DNA of 8,037 bases from Erysipelotrichaceae bacterium UBA1783 (GCA_002315205.1 DCGH01000096.1:1-8037); one strand, 5' to 3'. Counted from the stretch's first letter, positions 1-7,794 are shown. The notes: a model not told the origin generated them from the letters alone. Numbers and translations are program-made.

Positions 1-41
1 GATCCTAAGTCTAGTGCGTCTGCCAGTTTCGCCACACCCGC
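1..41 (-). tRNA. tRNA-Leu (anticodon UAG), 5' part only
   Basis: On the minus strand this reads as the first 41 nt of a tRNA: acceptor strand GCGGGTG (35-41), a D-arm with the TGGCGAAACTGGCAGACGCA pattern typical of leucine tRNAs, then anticodon stem CTAGA and loop CTTAGGA. The anticodon TAG lies at positions 5-7 (plus strand CTA), so it reads CUA and other CUN leucine codons. The rest of the gene (anticodon stem 3' side, long variable arm, T-arm, acceptor 3' strand) is outside the window, so the presence of an encoded CCA cannot be judged. Confidence 0.93.
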
Positions 42-53
42 GATTGCTAAAAT

Positions 54-82
54 ATAATACCAAAAAATAAATATCTTTTCAA
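54..82 (-). promoter_or_regulatory. Promoter of the tRNA-Leu gene
   Basis: On the minus strand a -35 box TTGAAA (77-82) is separated by exactly 17 bp from a -10 box TATTAT (54-59), which is preceded by TGG (an extended -10). Transcription would start about 7 nt further on, giving a precursor leader of roughly 5-6 nt before the mature tRNA end at 41. Confidence 0.75.
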
Positions 83-104
83 GTAAAATGTAAAATATTA
101 TAAT
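76..104 (+). promoter_or_regulatory. Promoter of the 111-665 gene, overlapping the tRNA promoter
   Basis: A perfect -10 box TATAAT (99-104) lies 17 bp after TTTTCA (76-81), which matches 4 of 6 positions of the -35 consensus. The -35 box overlaps that of the divergent tRNA promoter (77-82). The predicted start point, about 7 nt after the -10 box, falls on or next to the A of the ATG at 111. Confidence 0.6.
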
Positions 105-110
105 ATTTTT

Positions 111-665
111 ATGAAAAAATTGAATTTAAACAACTCAACAAGGAAGTTTGTAATTCCTTCATTAATTGTCATTTTACTGGTTTTATTATCAGGTGTTTTT
201 TATGCCTTTAGTCAAACGACAAAAAGTTCTCTATTGTATACTACACATCAGATGCATGCATTAAAGCTGTATTTGCCTAGACTAAAAGGATTTGAACTAG
301 TGGATGATCAAAACAATGATTTTGCGATGGTTGGTAATAATATGATGGTAACAGTATTAATTGATGAAAAAACAATTTTTACTGAAAATGATGTCGAGGT
401 ACCAAATCTGTTTAGCTATACTGCAACCATTGTTACGAATAATAATGCAGCGATTTCTTCTATTGAAGAAAACAATGGATATTATTCTTTTGAATTAGAG
501 AATGAACAGAATGGAACTCAATTCCATTATTATGCAGCTACCTTTGAATCAAAAGATGATTTCTTTTTAATTACTTTTACTTGTTTACAGGAAGAAGCGG
601 ATAAGCTAAAGGAGAAGATTTCTCATTATTTTGAAATGGTTGAGGTTTCTTCATCGACAGATTAA
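111..665 (+). CDS. Membrane-anchored or secreted protein of unknown function
   Basis: 184 aa. The N-terminus is basic (MKK...RK), followed by a hydrophobic segment at about residues 13-33. It then has AFS-Q near residue 34, which could be a signal peptidase I site. The protein is therefore either secreted or anchored with its bulk outside the cell. Residues 40-184 look like a single soluble alpha/beta domain: alternating beta-like stretches, FLITFTC near residue 150, then a charged C-terminal helix (EEADKLKEKI) ending in FEMVEV. That ending resembles extracytoplasmic PsbP/DcrB-like domains, but this is only an impression and I do not recognise the family. No lipobox cysteine is present. The ATG at 111 is chosen because it places the basic residues ahead of the hydrophobic segment. 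There is no Shine-Dalgarno: positions 91-110 contain no G at all. A separate promoter follows, so it is probably monocistronic. Confidence 0.85.
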   Translation: MKKLNLNNSTRKFVIPSLIVILLVLLSGVFYAFSQTTKSSLLYTTHQMHALKLYLPRLKGFELVDDQNNDFAMVGNNMMVTVLIDEKTIFTENDVEVPNLFSYTATIVTNNNAAISSIEENNGYYSFELENEQNGTQFHYYAATFESKDDFFLITFTCLQEEADKLKEKISHYFEMVEVSSSTD

Positions 666-680
666 TTGGCTTTTGAAATA

Positions 681-710
681 TGGACATTTTTATTCCTGTT
701 GGAATATAAT
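681..710 (+). promoter_or_regulatory. Promoter of the repeat-protein gene
   Basis: TGGACA (681-686, 5 of 6 to the -35 consensus) and a perfect TATAAT (705-710) are separated by 18 bp. The start point would lie near 717, giving a leader of about 25 nt before the ATG at 743. No hairpin terminator is visible between the stop codon at 665 and this promoter. Confidence 0.65.
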
Positions 711-742
711 GAATTAAAGAAAAACGAAAAGAGGAAAATGAT

Positions 743-1141
743 ATGAGTTTATTTGATAAGGTAAAAAAGGCTGTAGCAGATGTTACTACAGAAGAGAACA
801 AGGCTAAGGCAAAGGAATTTTTAAGTGGTGTAGGTGAAAAGGCAAAGGAAGCTTACCAGAATGTTGCTACAGAGGAGAATAAGGAAAAGGCTAAGGAATT
901 CTTCTCAAATGTAGGCGACAAGGCAAAGGAAACCTACCAGAATGTTGTTACTGAAGAGAATAGAGAAAAGGCAAAGGAATTCTTCTCAAATGTAGGCGAT
1001 AAGGCAAAGGAAGCTTACCAGAACGTTGCTACAGAGGAGAATAAGGAAAAGGCTAAGGATTTCTTACATAATGTAGGTGAAAAGATTTCTGATGCAGCAA
1101 ATGACATTAAGGATTCAATGAACAAAGAAAAGGAAGAATAA
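743..1141 (+). CDS. Small charged protein of 27-residue tandem repeats (LEA-like)
   Basis: 132 aa, rich in Lys, Glu and Ala, with no Pro, Cys or Trp and a single His. After 15 residues (MSLFDKVKKAVADVT) come four 27-residue repeats at residues 16-42, 43-69, 70-96 and 97-123, each of the form TEENKEKAKEFFSNVG followed by DKAKEAYQNVA. The last repeat diverges after NVGEK. The first 15 residues look like the second half of a repeat. The whole chain should form amphipathic helix. It has no signal peptide or membrane segment, so it is cytoplasmic or peripherally bound to membrane. The composition resembles LEA-type, YtxH-like or apolipoprotein-like stress proteins, but no specific function can be assigned. 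The ribosome binding site GAGG (731-734) lies 8 nt before the ATG. The gene has its own promoter and terminator. Confidence 0.88.
   Translation: MSLFDKVKKAVADVTTEENKAKAKEFLSGVGEKAKEAYQNVATEENKEKAKEFFSNVGDKAKETYQNVVTEENREKAKEFFSNVGDKAKEAYQNVATEENKEKAKDFLHNVGEKISDAANDIKDSMNKEKEE
788..1111 (+). repeat. Four 81-bp tandem repeats inside the coding region
   Basis: Units lie at 788-868, 869-949, 950-1030 and 1031-1111 and keep the reading frame. Units 2 and 3 differ at about 10 of 81 positions. A higher-order period of 162 bp is also present: 841-897 and 1003-1059 are identical at 56 of 57 positions, the only difference being T862 against C1024. Confidence 0.9.
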
Positions 1142-1145
1142 AATC

Positions 1146-1174
1146 AGGATGGACAAATGTCCATTCTTTTTTTT
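1146..1174 (+). terminator. Intrinsic terminator after the repeat-protein gene
   Basis: The arms ATGGAC (1149-1154) and GTCCAT (1159-1164) pair around the loop AAAT. One G-T wobble, one G-C and one A-T pair extend the stem outward, and it is followed by a run of seven or more T. It lies 5 nt after the stop codon. Confidence 0.85.
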
Positions 1175-1193
1175 CAAAAGGGTCTTCTTCAAA

Positions 1194-1235
1194 TCGGTCA
1201 ATGGTTTTATAATGGCATTGACCGAATCGGTTAAT
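1194..1235 (+). promoter_or_regulatory. Operator/promoter region of the tetR operon
   Basis: A 19-bp near-perfect palindrome, ATTGACCGAATCGGTTAAT, lies at 1217-1235 (one mismatch between its 9-bp arms). A third half-site, TCGGTCAAT, lies at 1194-1202 and forms a perfect 10-bp inverted pair with the left arm (TCGGTCAATG with CATTGACCGA). Between them is a perfect -10 box TATAAT at 1208-1213. The -35 region (near 1185-1190) is poor. The predicted start point (about 1220) falls inside the palindrome, so bound repressor would block RNA polymerase. This is the expected layout for an autoregulated TetR-family gene. Confidence 0.75.
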
Positions 1236-1252
1236 GAGCAGGAGGCTATCGT

Positions 1253-1870
1253 ATGAATGATAAGTTTTATCAGCTGCCAATAGAGAAGCAGCAGAAGATT
1301 ATTAATGCAGGATATCGAGTATTCTCACAGAACAACTATAAAAACAGTCCTATGAGTGAAATAGCCGATGAAGCAGGTATCAGTAAATCATTGTTATTTC
1401 ATTACTTTTTAAATAAAAAAGAGCTTTATATGTTTTTATGGAATAAGTGTTCACAAATTACAATAGAATATCTGACAAAATATGATTGTTATAATCAAAG
1501 TGATATCTTTAAAGCGATGGAGCTAGGAACTATGGCAAAAATTGAAATTATGAGAGAATATCCAGATATGTCTAATTTTGCGGTAAAAGCCTTTTATGAG
1601 AAGGAACCGGATATCTCTATAGAAATTCAGAAAAGCTATAAGGATTTAAAAAAAGCAAACGCCAATCCAGCCTTAACCAAGATGGATTATTCCTTATTAA
1701 GGGATGGGGTAGATTTAGAAATGATGTTAAAGGACATGTATCTGGCTTCTGAGGGCTATTTGTGGGAAGCCTATAGAAATAATAATGTTGATGTAAATCA
1801 GATTGAGAAGGACTTTAAAAAGCTATTAGCGTTTTGGAAGAAAATCTATCTGAAGGAGGAATTGTTATGA
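1253..1870 (+). CDS. TetR/AcrR-family transcriptional repressor
   Basis: 205 aa, the usual size for the family. The N-terminal DNA-binding domain spans about residues 15-59: helix 1 (KIINAGYRVFSQ), then the helix-turn-helix MSEIADEAGISKSLLFHYF (about 34-52), then the standard NKKELY junction. The remainder is a helical ligand-binding and dimerisation domain with no recognisable ligand signature; it holds several aromatic residues (Phe, Tyr, Trp) that could line a hydrophobic pocket. The start is secure: AGGAGG (1240-1245) is 7 nt before the ATG. Half-sites at 1194-1235 around its promoter suggest that it represses itself and the two genes that follow. Its stop overlaps the next start as ATGA (1867-1870), which implies translational coupling. 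The inducer is unknown; the neighbours suggest a lipophilic or ester-like compound, which is inference. Confidence 0.93.
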   Translation: MNDKFYQLPIEKQQKIINAGYRVFSQNNYKNSPMSEIADEAGISKSLLFHYFLNKKELYMFLWNKCSQITIEYLTKYDCYNQSDIFKAMELGTMAKIEIMREYPDMSNFAVKAFYEKEPDISIEIQKSYKDLKKANANPALTKMDYSLLRDGVDLEMMLKDMYLASEGYLWEAYRNNNVDVNQIEKDFKKLLAFWKKIYLKEELL

Positions 1871-2532
1871 AGCTAGCAATATTAGGAATTGTTAAAATTA
1901 TCAGTGGAATATTACTAATGGGAGCATTAATCTTTCTTCCAGCAAATACCATTCATTATGCAGCTGGATGGAGATTATTAGGATTACTATTTATTCCAAT
2001 GATTTTTGTAGGAATTGCTTTATATTTAAAAGCACCGGATTTGTTAAAGAAAAGATTAAATGACAAGGAAACGCAAAAGGATCAGAAGGTGGTTATTCTT
2101 TTGTCATCAATACTATTTGTTGGCTGCTTTACTGTTGCAGGATTAGATTTCAGATTTGGATGGAGTCATTTCCCAAAATGGTTATCATTGATTTCTTGTA
2201 TTACATTCTTTTTAGCTTATCTTTTATATGTCGAGGTTATGAGAGAAAATGCTTATTTATCTAGAACAGTTGAGATACAGGAAAACCAGCAGGTAGTTTC
2301 AACTGGATTATATGGAATTGTCAGACATCCTATGTATTTTGCAGCATTACTATTATTTATTTCAATGCCATTAGTTTTAGAATCTTTTGTTGCATTATTG
2401 TTTATGCTGCCATTGCCATTTGTTTTTGTTTTAAGAATTAAAAACGAAGAAATGGTTTTGGAACAGGGATTAGAAGGATATAAGGAGTATAAGGAAAAGG
2501 TGAAGTATAGATTACTTCCAGGAATTTGGTAA
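1867..2532 (+). CDS. Isoprenylcysteine carboxyl methyltransferase-like integral membrane protein
   Basis: 221 aa from the ATG at 1867. That start is preferred over in-frame starts further up inside tetR because AAGGAGGA (1853-1860) is spaced 6 nt before it. About five membrane segments are visible (near residues 5-25, 34-54, 76-94, 107-123 and 157-190). The C-terminal third carries the ICMT/PEMT signature: GLYGIVRHPMY (147-157), a hydrophobic hairpin, then NEE (193-195) and GYKEYKEKVKYRLLPGIW at the end. In characterised members these elements bind S-adenosylmethionine and the methyl acceptor at the membrane face. Bacterial relatives mostly have unknown substrates, and this organism is not expected to have prenylated CaaX proteins, so the acceptor is probably a lipid or small lipophilic molecule (inference). 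It is the second gene of the TetR operon and 5 nt ahead of a hydrolase gene. Confidence 0.85.
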   Translation: MKLAILGIVKIISGILLMGALIFLPANTIHYAAGWRLLGLLFIPMIFVGIALYLKAPDLLKKRLNDKETQKDQKVVILLSSILFVGCFTVAGLDFRFGWSHFPKWLSLISCITFFLAYLLYVEVMRENAYLSRTVEIQENQQVVSTGLYGIVRHPMYFAALLLFISMPLVLESFVALLFMLPLPFVFVLRIKNEEMVLEQGLEGYKEYKEKVKYRLLPGIW

Positions 2533-2537
2533 ATAAT

Positions 2538-3371
2538 ATGAAAGAGAAAATATATAACACAAATAAAGGACCTATTCATTATTGGACCAATGATTTAAAA
2601 AAGGATGAAATTACATTGGTGTTATTACCAGGTTTAACGGCAGACCATCGTCTGTTTGAAAAACAAACAGAATATTTTAAAGATAAATACAATGTATTTG
2701 TCTGGGATGCACCAGGCCATTATCATTCAAGACCATTTACACTAGATTTTGATCTTTTTGATAAAGCAACATGGTTAGATGAGATTTTGACAAAAGAAGA
2801 AATAACAAAGCCAATTATTGTTGGACAATCTATGGGTGGCTATGTTGGACAGGTTTATAGTGAATTATTTAAAGAAAAGCTAAAGGGTTATATTTCTATT
2901 GATTCAGCTCCCTTACAGAGAGAGTATATTTCTTCCTGGGAAATCTGGCTGTTGAAAAGAATGGAACCAGTATATGCCATTTATCCTTGGAAAAGCTTAT
3001 TAAAGGTGGGAAGTGTTGGTGTAGCAGAGAGTGAATATGGAAGAAATCTGATGAGGAAAATGATGATGACCTATCATGATGATCCAAGGTATTATGCAAA
3101 GCTTACAGGTCATGGGTATCGTATGCTAGCTAATGCATATGAATCAAATTGTGCATTTGAATTAGCATGTCCTACTCAATTAATCTGTGGAGAAAAGGAC
3201 CATGCGGGTTCCTGCATCAGCTATAGTAAAAGATGGCACAAGAAAACAGGCTTACCATTAGCCTGGATTAAGGATGCTGGACATAATTCAAATACTGACA
3301 AACCAGAAAAAATTAATGAGTTGATTGAAGATATTGTTCAAAAGGTGAATGAAATAAACTGTAAAAAATAA
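2538..3371 (+). CDS. Alpha/beta-fold hydrolase
   Basis: 277 aa, typical for a single-domain alpha/beta hydrolase. It has LLPGLTADHR at 29-38 (HG-type oxyanion region), then WDAPGHYHSRP near 56-66. The nucleophile elbow is GQSMGG (96-101) with Ser98. Asp221 lies in ICGEKDHAG, and His249 in DAGHNSN. The triad is therefore complete and the enzyme should be an active esterase, lipase or related hydrolase. No signal peptide, so cytoplasmic. A cap-like insert lies between about residues 125 and 205. The start at 2538 is the first ATG after the preceding stop; an in-frame TTG at 2526 is possible but overlaps the upstream gene. No strong ribosome binding site is seen (AGGA at 2520-2523 is 14 nt away), so translation probably depends on coupling to the methyltransferase gene ending 5 nt upstream. 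The substrate is unknown. Confidence 0.9.
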   Translation: MKEKIYNTNKGPIHYWTNDLKKDEITLVLLPGLTADHRLFEKQTEYFKDKYNVFVWDAPGHYHSRPFTLDFDLFDKATWLDEILTKEEITKPIIVGQSMGGYVGQVYSELFKEKLKGYISIDSAPLQREYISSWEIWLLKRMEPVYAIYPWKSLLKVGSVGVAESEYGRNLMRKMMMTYHDDPRYYAKLTGHGYRMLANAYESNCAFELACPTQLICGEKDHAGSCISYSKRWHKKTGLPLAWIKDAGHNSNTDKPEKINELIEDIVQKVNEINCKK

Positions 3372-3394
3372 ATAGTTCAAAAAAGGCAAAATAA

Positions 3395-3420
3395 AGCCCT
3401 GGGAATAAAATCTCAGGGCT
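3395..3420. terminator. Bidirectional intrinsic terminator between convergent operons
   Basis: The arms AGCCCTGGGA (3395-3404) and TCTCAGGGCT (3411-3420) pair over 10 bp, with one G-T pair, around the loop ATAAAA. On the plus strand it is followed by a T-rich stretch (ATTATTATTT). On the minus strand it is followed by TTTATTTTGCCTTTTTT. It can end both the tetR operon and the beta-glucoside operon. Confidence 0.85.
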
Positions 3421-3482
3421 ATTATTATTTAATCTATTTATATGAAAACGAATAGAGTAAATACAAATCTTAATTATATAAA

Positions 3483-3974
3483 TTAGTCTCTTGCAATGAT
3501 GGTATCGCCACACTTTAATGCTGTTCCATAAGGTAAGCCTTCAGTAGTTCCTTCGAATCCACCTGTGAAGATATTCATGATGGTAGTATCGTAACCAGCT
3601 TCTTTAACAGCAGCTAAGTCAACAATGCATAAAACATCACCTGCATGAACCTTCTGACCAGCCTTTACCTTAACATTAAAGCCTTTGCCATTTAATGAAA
3701 CAGTATCAATACCAATGTGTAATAAAACTTCTAATTCATCATCACTTTTAATGCCATATGCGTGGCCAGTAGGGAAGGCAACAACAATTTCACCATCAAT
3801 TGGAGAAACAATTTTGCCATCAGCTGGTGCAACTGCAAATCCATCACCCATCATTTTTTCAGCAAATGTAGGATCAGCAACGGTAGTAATGTCAACTAGA
3901 GTACCATTGGCGCATGCTACAACATTCTTAGTTGGTGCAACTTCTTTTTTCTTTAAAAAATCAAATAATCCCAT
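3483..3974 (-). CDS. crr: PTS glucose-type EIIA component (free-standing)
   Basis: 163 aa, the length of a free IIA(Glc) domain. The phosphorylated histidine is His86 in VLLHIGIDTVSLNGKGF, and the second active-site histidine is His71 in PTGHAYGI. The flanking motifs IVSPIDGEI (55-63), VKAGQKVHAGD and the C-terminal GLPYGTALKCGDTII also match the family. It takes phosphate from HPr and passes it to an EIIB domain, here most likely that of the EIIBC at 5484-6824, which lacks a IIA domain of its own. The ribosome binding site GAGGAA (plus positions 3982-3987) is 7 nt before the ATG. The glucosidase gene stops 20 nt upstream, so this is the last gene of the operon. The symbol denotes the family; it may also serve other glucose-class permeases. 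Confidence 0.93.
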   Translation of the reverse strand: MGLFDFLKKKEVAPTKNVVACANGTLVDITTVADPTFAEKMMGDGFAVAPADGKIVSPIDGEIVVAFPTGHAYGIKSDDELEVLLHIGIDTVSLNGKGFNVKVKAGQKVHAGDVLCIVDLAAVKEAGYDTTIMNIFTGGFEGTTEGLPYGTALKCGDTIIARD

Positions 3975-3994
3975 AAAACAATTCCTCTAATATA

Positions 3995-5468
<1,474 letters not shown>

Positions 5469-5483
5469 TTTTATTGAATTAGA

Positions 5484-6824
5484 TTAGTCTTCGTCAAAAC
5501 CAATTAACCAAGTGATGACGAAGCCTAAAACTGTAGCGATTACTGCAGCAGCAACTGCTAGATAGAAGTTAGTCATTGTACCACCCATGAAGATTGGTAG
5601 AGTTAAGAATGAACAAGATGCTGTTGCATAAGCTCTAACATCGAAAACACCAATGAATACACCAGTGATTGCAGCAGCGATCATAGCTGAAATTAATGGC
5701 TTCTTTAGTGGAATTAATGTACCATATAATGCTGGCTCAGTAACAGATAATAATGCAGTGATACCAGTTGATAAACCAGCCTGCTTGTTTTCTGCCTTCT
5801 TTGCCTTAATACCAACTGCTAATGCAGCACCACCGATTGCTAAGTTTGCTGCTAAAGCCTTTGAGAATAATAATGAAGAACCAACAGTTGTGATTTCGTT
5901 GATGATTAATGGAGTGATAACTGTATGCATACCAACCATAACTAATAATGGATGTAATGCTGATAATACTGCCATTGAGATTCCACCGAATGAAGTCATC
6001 CATACACAGAAATTAGCTAATGTCTTACCGATGATAGTACCGATAGGACCTAAAACAACTAATGTTAATGGGAACATTACCATTGCTAAGATGAATGGAC
6101 GTAAGATTGACTTAACTGAAGTAGGTAAAACCTTTACTAACTGCTTGTCAATTAATGCCATTACTGGAACCATGAATAATGCTGGAACAATATTTGAAGT
6201 GTACTTAACTGAAGTTACAGGTAAGCCAAAGATTGTTACTGGATTTTCACCAGATGTTACAGCAGAACATAATGCTAGCATAATGAATGCAGCAACATAT
6301 TCGTTTGTCTTTAATCTCTTTGCAGCAGCGAATGCTACTAATACTGGTAAGTATGAGTAAGCAGCGTTAGCTAAAGTGTTTAATAATACATAAGTAGAAT
6401 CAGCCTTGTTCATCCAACCGAAGTTAGAAGCTAATGCTAATACAGCTGAGATTAAACCTGAACCAATTAATACTGGTAATGCTGGAGTAATAGATCCAGA
6501 AACAAATGCTAATACAGTATTGAATACTGATTCCTTCTTTTCGTCTACATTTTCAGTAACAACTTCTTCTGCCTTTGCTGTAGGGCATAATGGAGCAAAT
6601 TCATTGTATAACTGTTCTACATCTGGTCCAATGATGATCTGATACTGACCACCCTTATTTACAACACCCTGGATGCCAGGAATGTTCTTTAATTCTGCTT
6701 CATTTGCCTTTGTGCTATCAGCTAAAGTTAATCTTAAACGAGTCATACAATGAGTATGAGCTGTAACGTTTTCTTTTCCACCTACTAAGTCTAAAATCTT
6801 AGATGCAACTTCCTTGAAATTCAT
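5484..6824 (-). CDS. bglP: PTS beta-glucoside-type permease, EIIBC component
   Basis: 446 aa, fused EIIB and EIIC with no IIA domain. EIIB occupies about residues 1-80. Its phosphorylated Cys26 is in THCMTRLRL, followed by GVVNKGGQYQIIIG (53-66). A charged linker (about 83-100) leads to the EIIC domain (about 101-440), a membrane transporter of the glucose/sucrose/beta-glucoside superfamily. EIIC shows SGSITPALPVLIGSGL (109-124), conserved His291 (ALHPLLV) and His300 (GMHTVITP), and the substrate-site motif SVTEPALYG with Glu363. It imports a sugar and phosphorylates it using phosphate from a IIA protein, probably the one encoded at 3483-3974. A beta-glucoside is inferred from the neighbouring glucosidase and LicT-type regulator. 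The ribosome binding site AAGGAGA (GGAG at plus 6832-6835) is 7 nt before the ATG. The gap to the antiterminator stop is 15 nt. The symbol indicates the family; B. subtilis BglP also carries IIA. Confidence 0.93.
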   Translation of the reverse strand: MNFKEVASKILDLVGGKENVTAHTHCMTRLRLTLADSTKANEAELKNIPGIQGVVNKGGQYQIIIGPDVEQLYNEFAPLCPTAKAEEVVTENVDEKKESVFNTVLAFVSGSITPALPVLIGSGLISAVLALASNFGWMNKADSTYVLLNTLANAAYSYLPVLVAFAAAKRLKTNEYVAAFIMLALCSAVTSGENPVTIFGLPVTSVKYTSNIVPALFMVPVMALIDKQLVKVLPTSVKSILRPFILAMVMFPLTLVVLGPIGTIIGKTLANFCVWMTSFGGISMAVLSALHPLLVMVGMHTVITPLIINEITTVGSSLLFSKALAANLAIGGAALAVGIKAKKAENKQAGLSTGITALLSVTEPALYGTLIPLKKPLISAMIAAAITGVFIGVFDVRAYATASCSFLTLPIFMGGTMTNFYLAVAAAVIATVLGFVITWLIGFDED

Positions 6825-6839
6825 AATTTTTCTCCTTTT

Positions 6840-7676
6840 TTATTTCGTGCTTTTTAAAAGTCTGACAATGTGAATTGTAAGATAGGTAACTTCACTCTCA
6901 GAAATATTAATCTGGTAGTTATTTTGAAGCTTATTAATAATCTTTAATGCACAATTATATGCATCTGCATATCTGAATTTGATATTCTGGTAAATATCCA
7001 AATCATCTTCAAAAAATGCGTTCTGAATAATTCTTTTTGCCAGAAACTGAAGATGTGTCACAAAGCGTTGGAAAGAGATGTCTTCTTTGTCTAATATGAC
7101 ATTGAATGTTTCTTCTACAGTCTTATATGCTGTTTCGATAATTGATGTTGCTTTGTAACCATCGCGTGAGTCTAAGTCCAGTTCGGAATTAATGATATGC
7201 AAAGTAATGTAATTTGCTTCACTTTCATCAATCATGACATCAGTGAAGGAAATAAGCATATCTACAACATCCAAAGCAATCTTAAACTCTTCTCTGTAAA
7301 GATAGCGGATGTTCCATAAAACATTATTGTCTATCTGAATGCCATCCTTATATCTTTCTAATGTAGTAAATAAATGATCAACTAATGGTATTAACAGATG
7401 CTTTTTGTTAATCTTTCTGCTGCAACATTCATCAATATAATCTGTAACTCGAATACCAAATGTGATAATGTCATATGGTATTTCTGCGACAAATGTCTGA
7501 AAATTATTCTTTTCTGACTCATCAACGATTGCAAAAATTTTTTCAATCTCTGTTCGTTCGATATATTGTCCTTTTTTGTGATTGAAGCCAATACCTTTTC
7601 CAAAACAGACTACTTCATTACCAAGCTCATCTGTAGAAAAGATAGTATTGTTGTTGATTACCTGATTAACTATCAT
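6840..7676 (-). CDS. licT: BglG/LicT-family transcriptional antiterminator
   Basis: 278 aa, the normal length. Residues 1-56 are the RNA-binding CAT domain (MIVNQVINNNTIF, then CFGKGIGFNHKKGQ). Two PTS regulation domains follow, and all four expected histidines are present: His101 (PLVDHLF) and His160 (YITLHIINSE) in PRD1, His208 (FVTHLQF) and His269 (YLTIHIVRLL) in PRD2. In the family, EII-dependent phosphorylation of PRD1 shuts the protein off, and HPr-dependent phosphorylation of PRD2 activates it. The active dimer binds a RAT in nascent RNA and prevents termination. A RAT overlapping a terminator is visible 110-140 nt upstream of its own start, so it should control its own operon, including EIIBC, glucosidase and IIA. 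The ribosome binding site AGAGG (plus 7685-7689) is 8 nt before the ATG. Confidence 0.95.
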   Translation of the reverse strand: MIVNQVINNNTIFSTDELGNEVVCFGKGIGFNHKKGQYIERTEIEKIFAIVDESEKNNFQTFVAEIPYDIITFGIRVTDYIDECCSRKINKKHLLIPLVDHLFTTLERYKDGIQIDNNVLWNIRYLYREEFKIALDVVDMLISFTDVMIDESEANYITLHIINSELDLDSRDGYKATSIIETAYKTVEETFNVILDKEDISFQRFVTHLQFLAKRIIQNAFFEDDLDIYQNIKFRYADAYNCALKIINKLQNNYQINISESEVTYLTIHIVRLLKSTK

Positions 7677-7691
7677 CCGTGTTACCTCTTT

Positions 7692-7720
7692 GGTATCTGT
7701 ACCTGCAGTTTACTGATACC
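7692..7720 (-). promoter_or_regulatory. Leader hairpin abutting the antiterminator ribosome binding site
   Basis: In the leader RNA, GGTATC and GATACC pair perfectly. After an A-A mismatch three more pairs form, leaving a 9-nt loop containing CTGCAG parts. The 3' arm ends directly before AAAGAGG, the ribosome binding site. It may affect translation or mRNA stability. No role is known to me. Confidence 0.45.
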
Positions 7721-7740
7721 ATTTTAGCAAAGTCAAATAG

Positions 7741-7794
7741 AAAAATAAAAACCCACACACCAAAAAAATTACTTTTTTTGAATATGTAGGTTTT
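7741..7794 (-). terminator. Regulated intrinsic terminator in the beta-glucoside operon leader
   Basis: On the minus strand AAAACC(T)ACA pairs with TGTGGGTTTT. The stem continues through wobble pairs and a bulge to an A7/T7 helix closed by the loop GTAA. The RNA then has U-rich sequence (GGGTTTTTATTTTT). Its 5' arm (plus 7789-7794) shares AAAACC with the 3' end of the RAT, so the two structures exclude each other, as in sac, lic and bgl leaders. Confidence 0.88.

Noticed and set aside
788..1111. Regular repeats at 81-bp spacing considered as a CRISPR-like array
   Set aside because: The units are contiguous, in frame and fully coding, with no unique spacers between them.
1834..1866. An upstream start for the methyltransferase gene, adding 11 residues
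   Set aside because: It would place the start inside tetR without a ribosome binding site, whereas AAGGAGGA is correctly spaced for the ATG at 1867.
2253..2579. A 108-codon minus-strand frame across the methyltransferase/hydrolase junction
   Set aside because: It overlaps two well-supported genes and its low-complexity Asn/Ser content is typical of an antisense frame.
3685..3990. A 101-codon open frame on the plus strand opposite the IIA gene
   Set aside because: It is a shadow of the IIA coding sequence, with no ribosome binding site and no family resemblance.
5653..6360. A 235-codon open frame on the plus strand opposite the EIIBC gene
   Set aside because: It is antisense to a clear PTS permease, has no ribosome binding site or recognisable domain, and mirrors the hydrophobic codons of the real gene.
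7721..7745. A possible internal promoter (TAAAAT) between the leader terminator and the antiterminator gene
   Set aside because: No acceptable -35 box lies 16-18 bp upstream; the only hexamer there (TTTATT) is part of the terminator's U tract.
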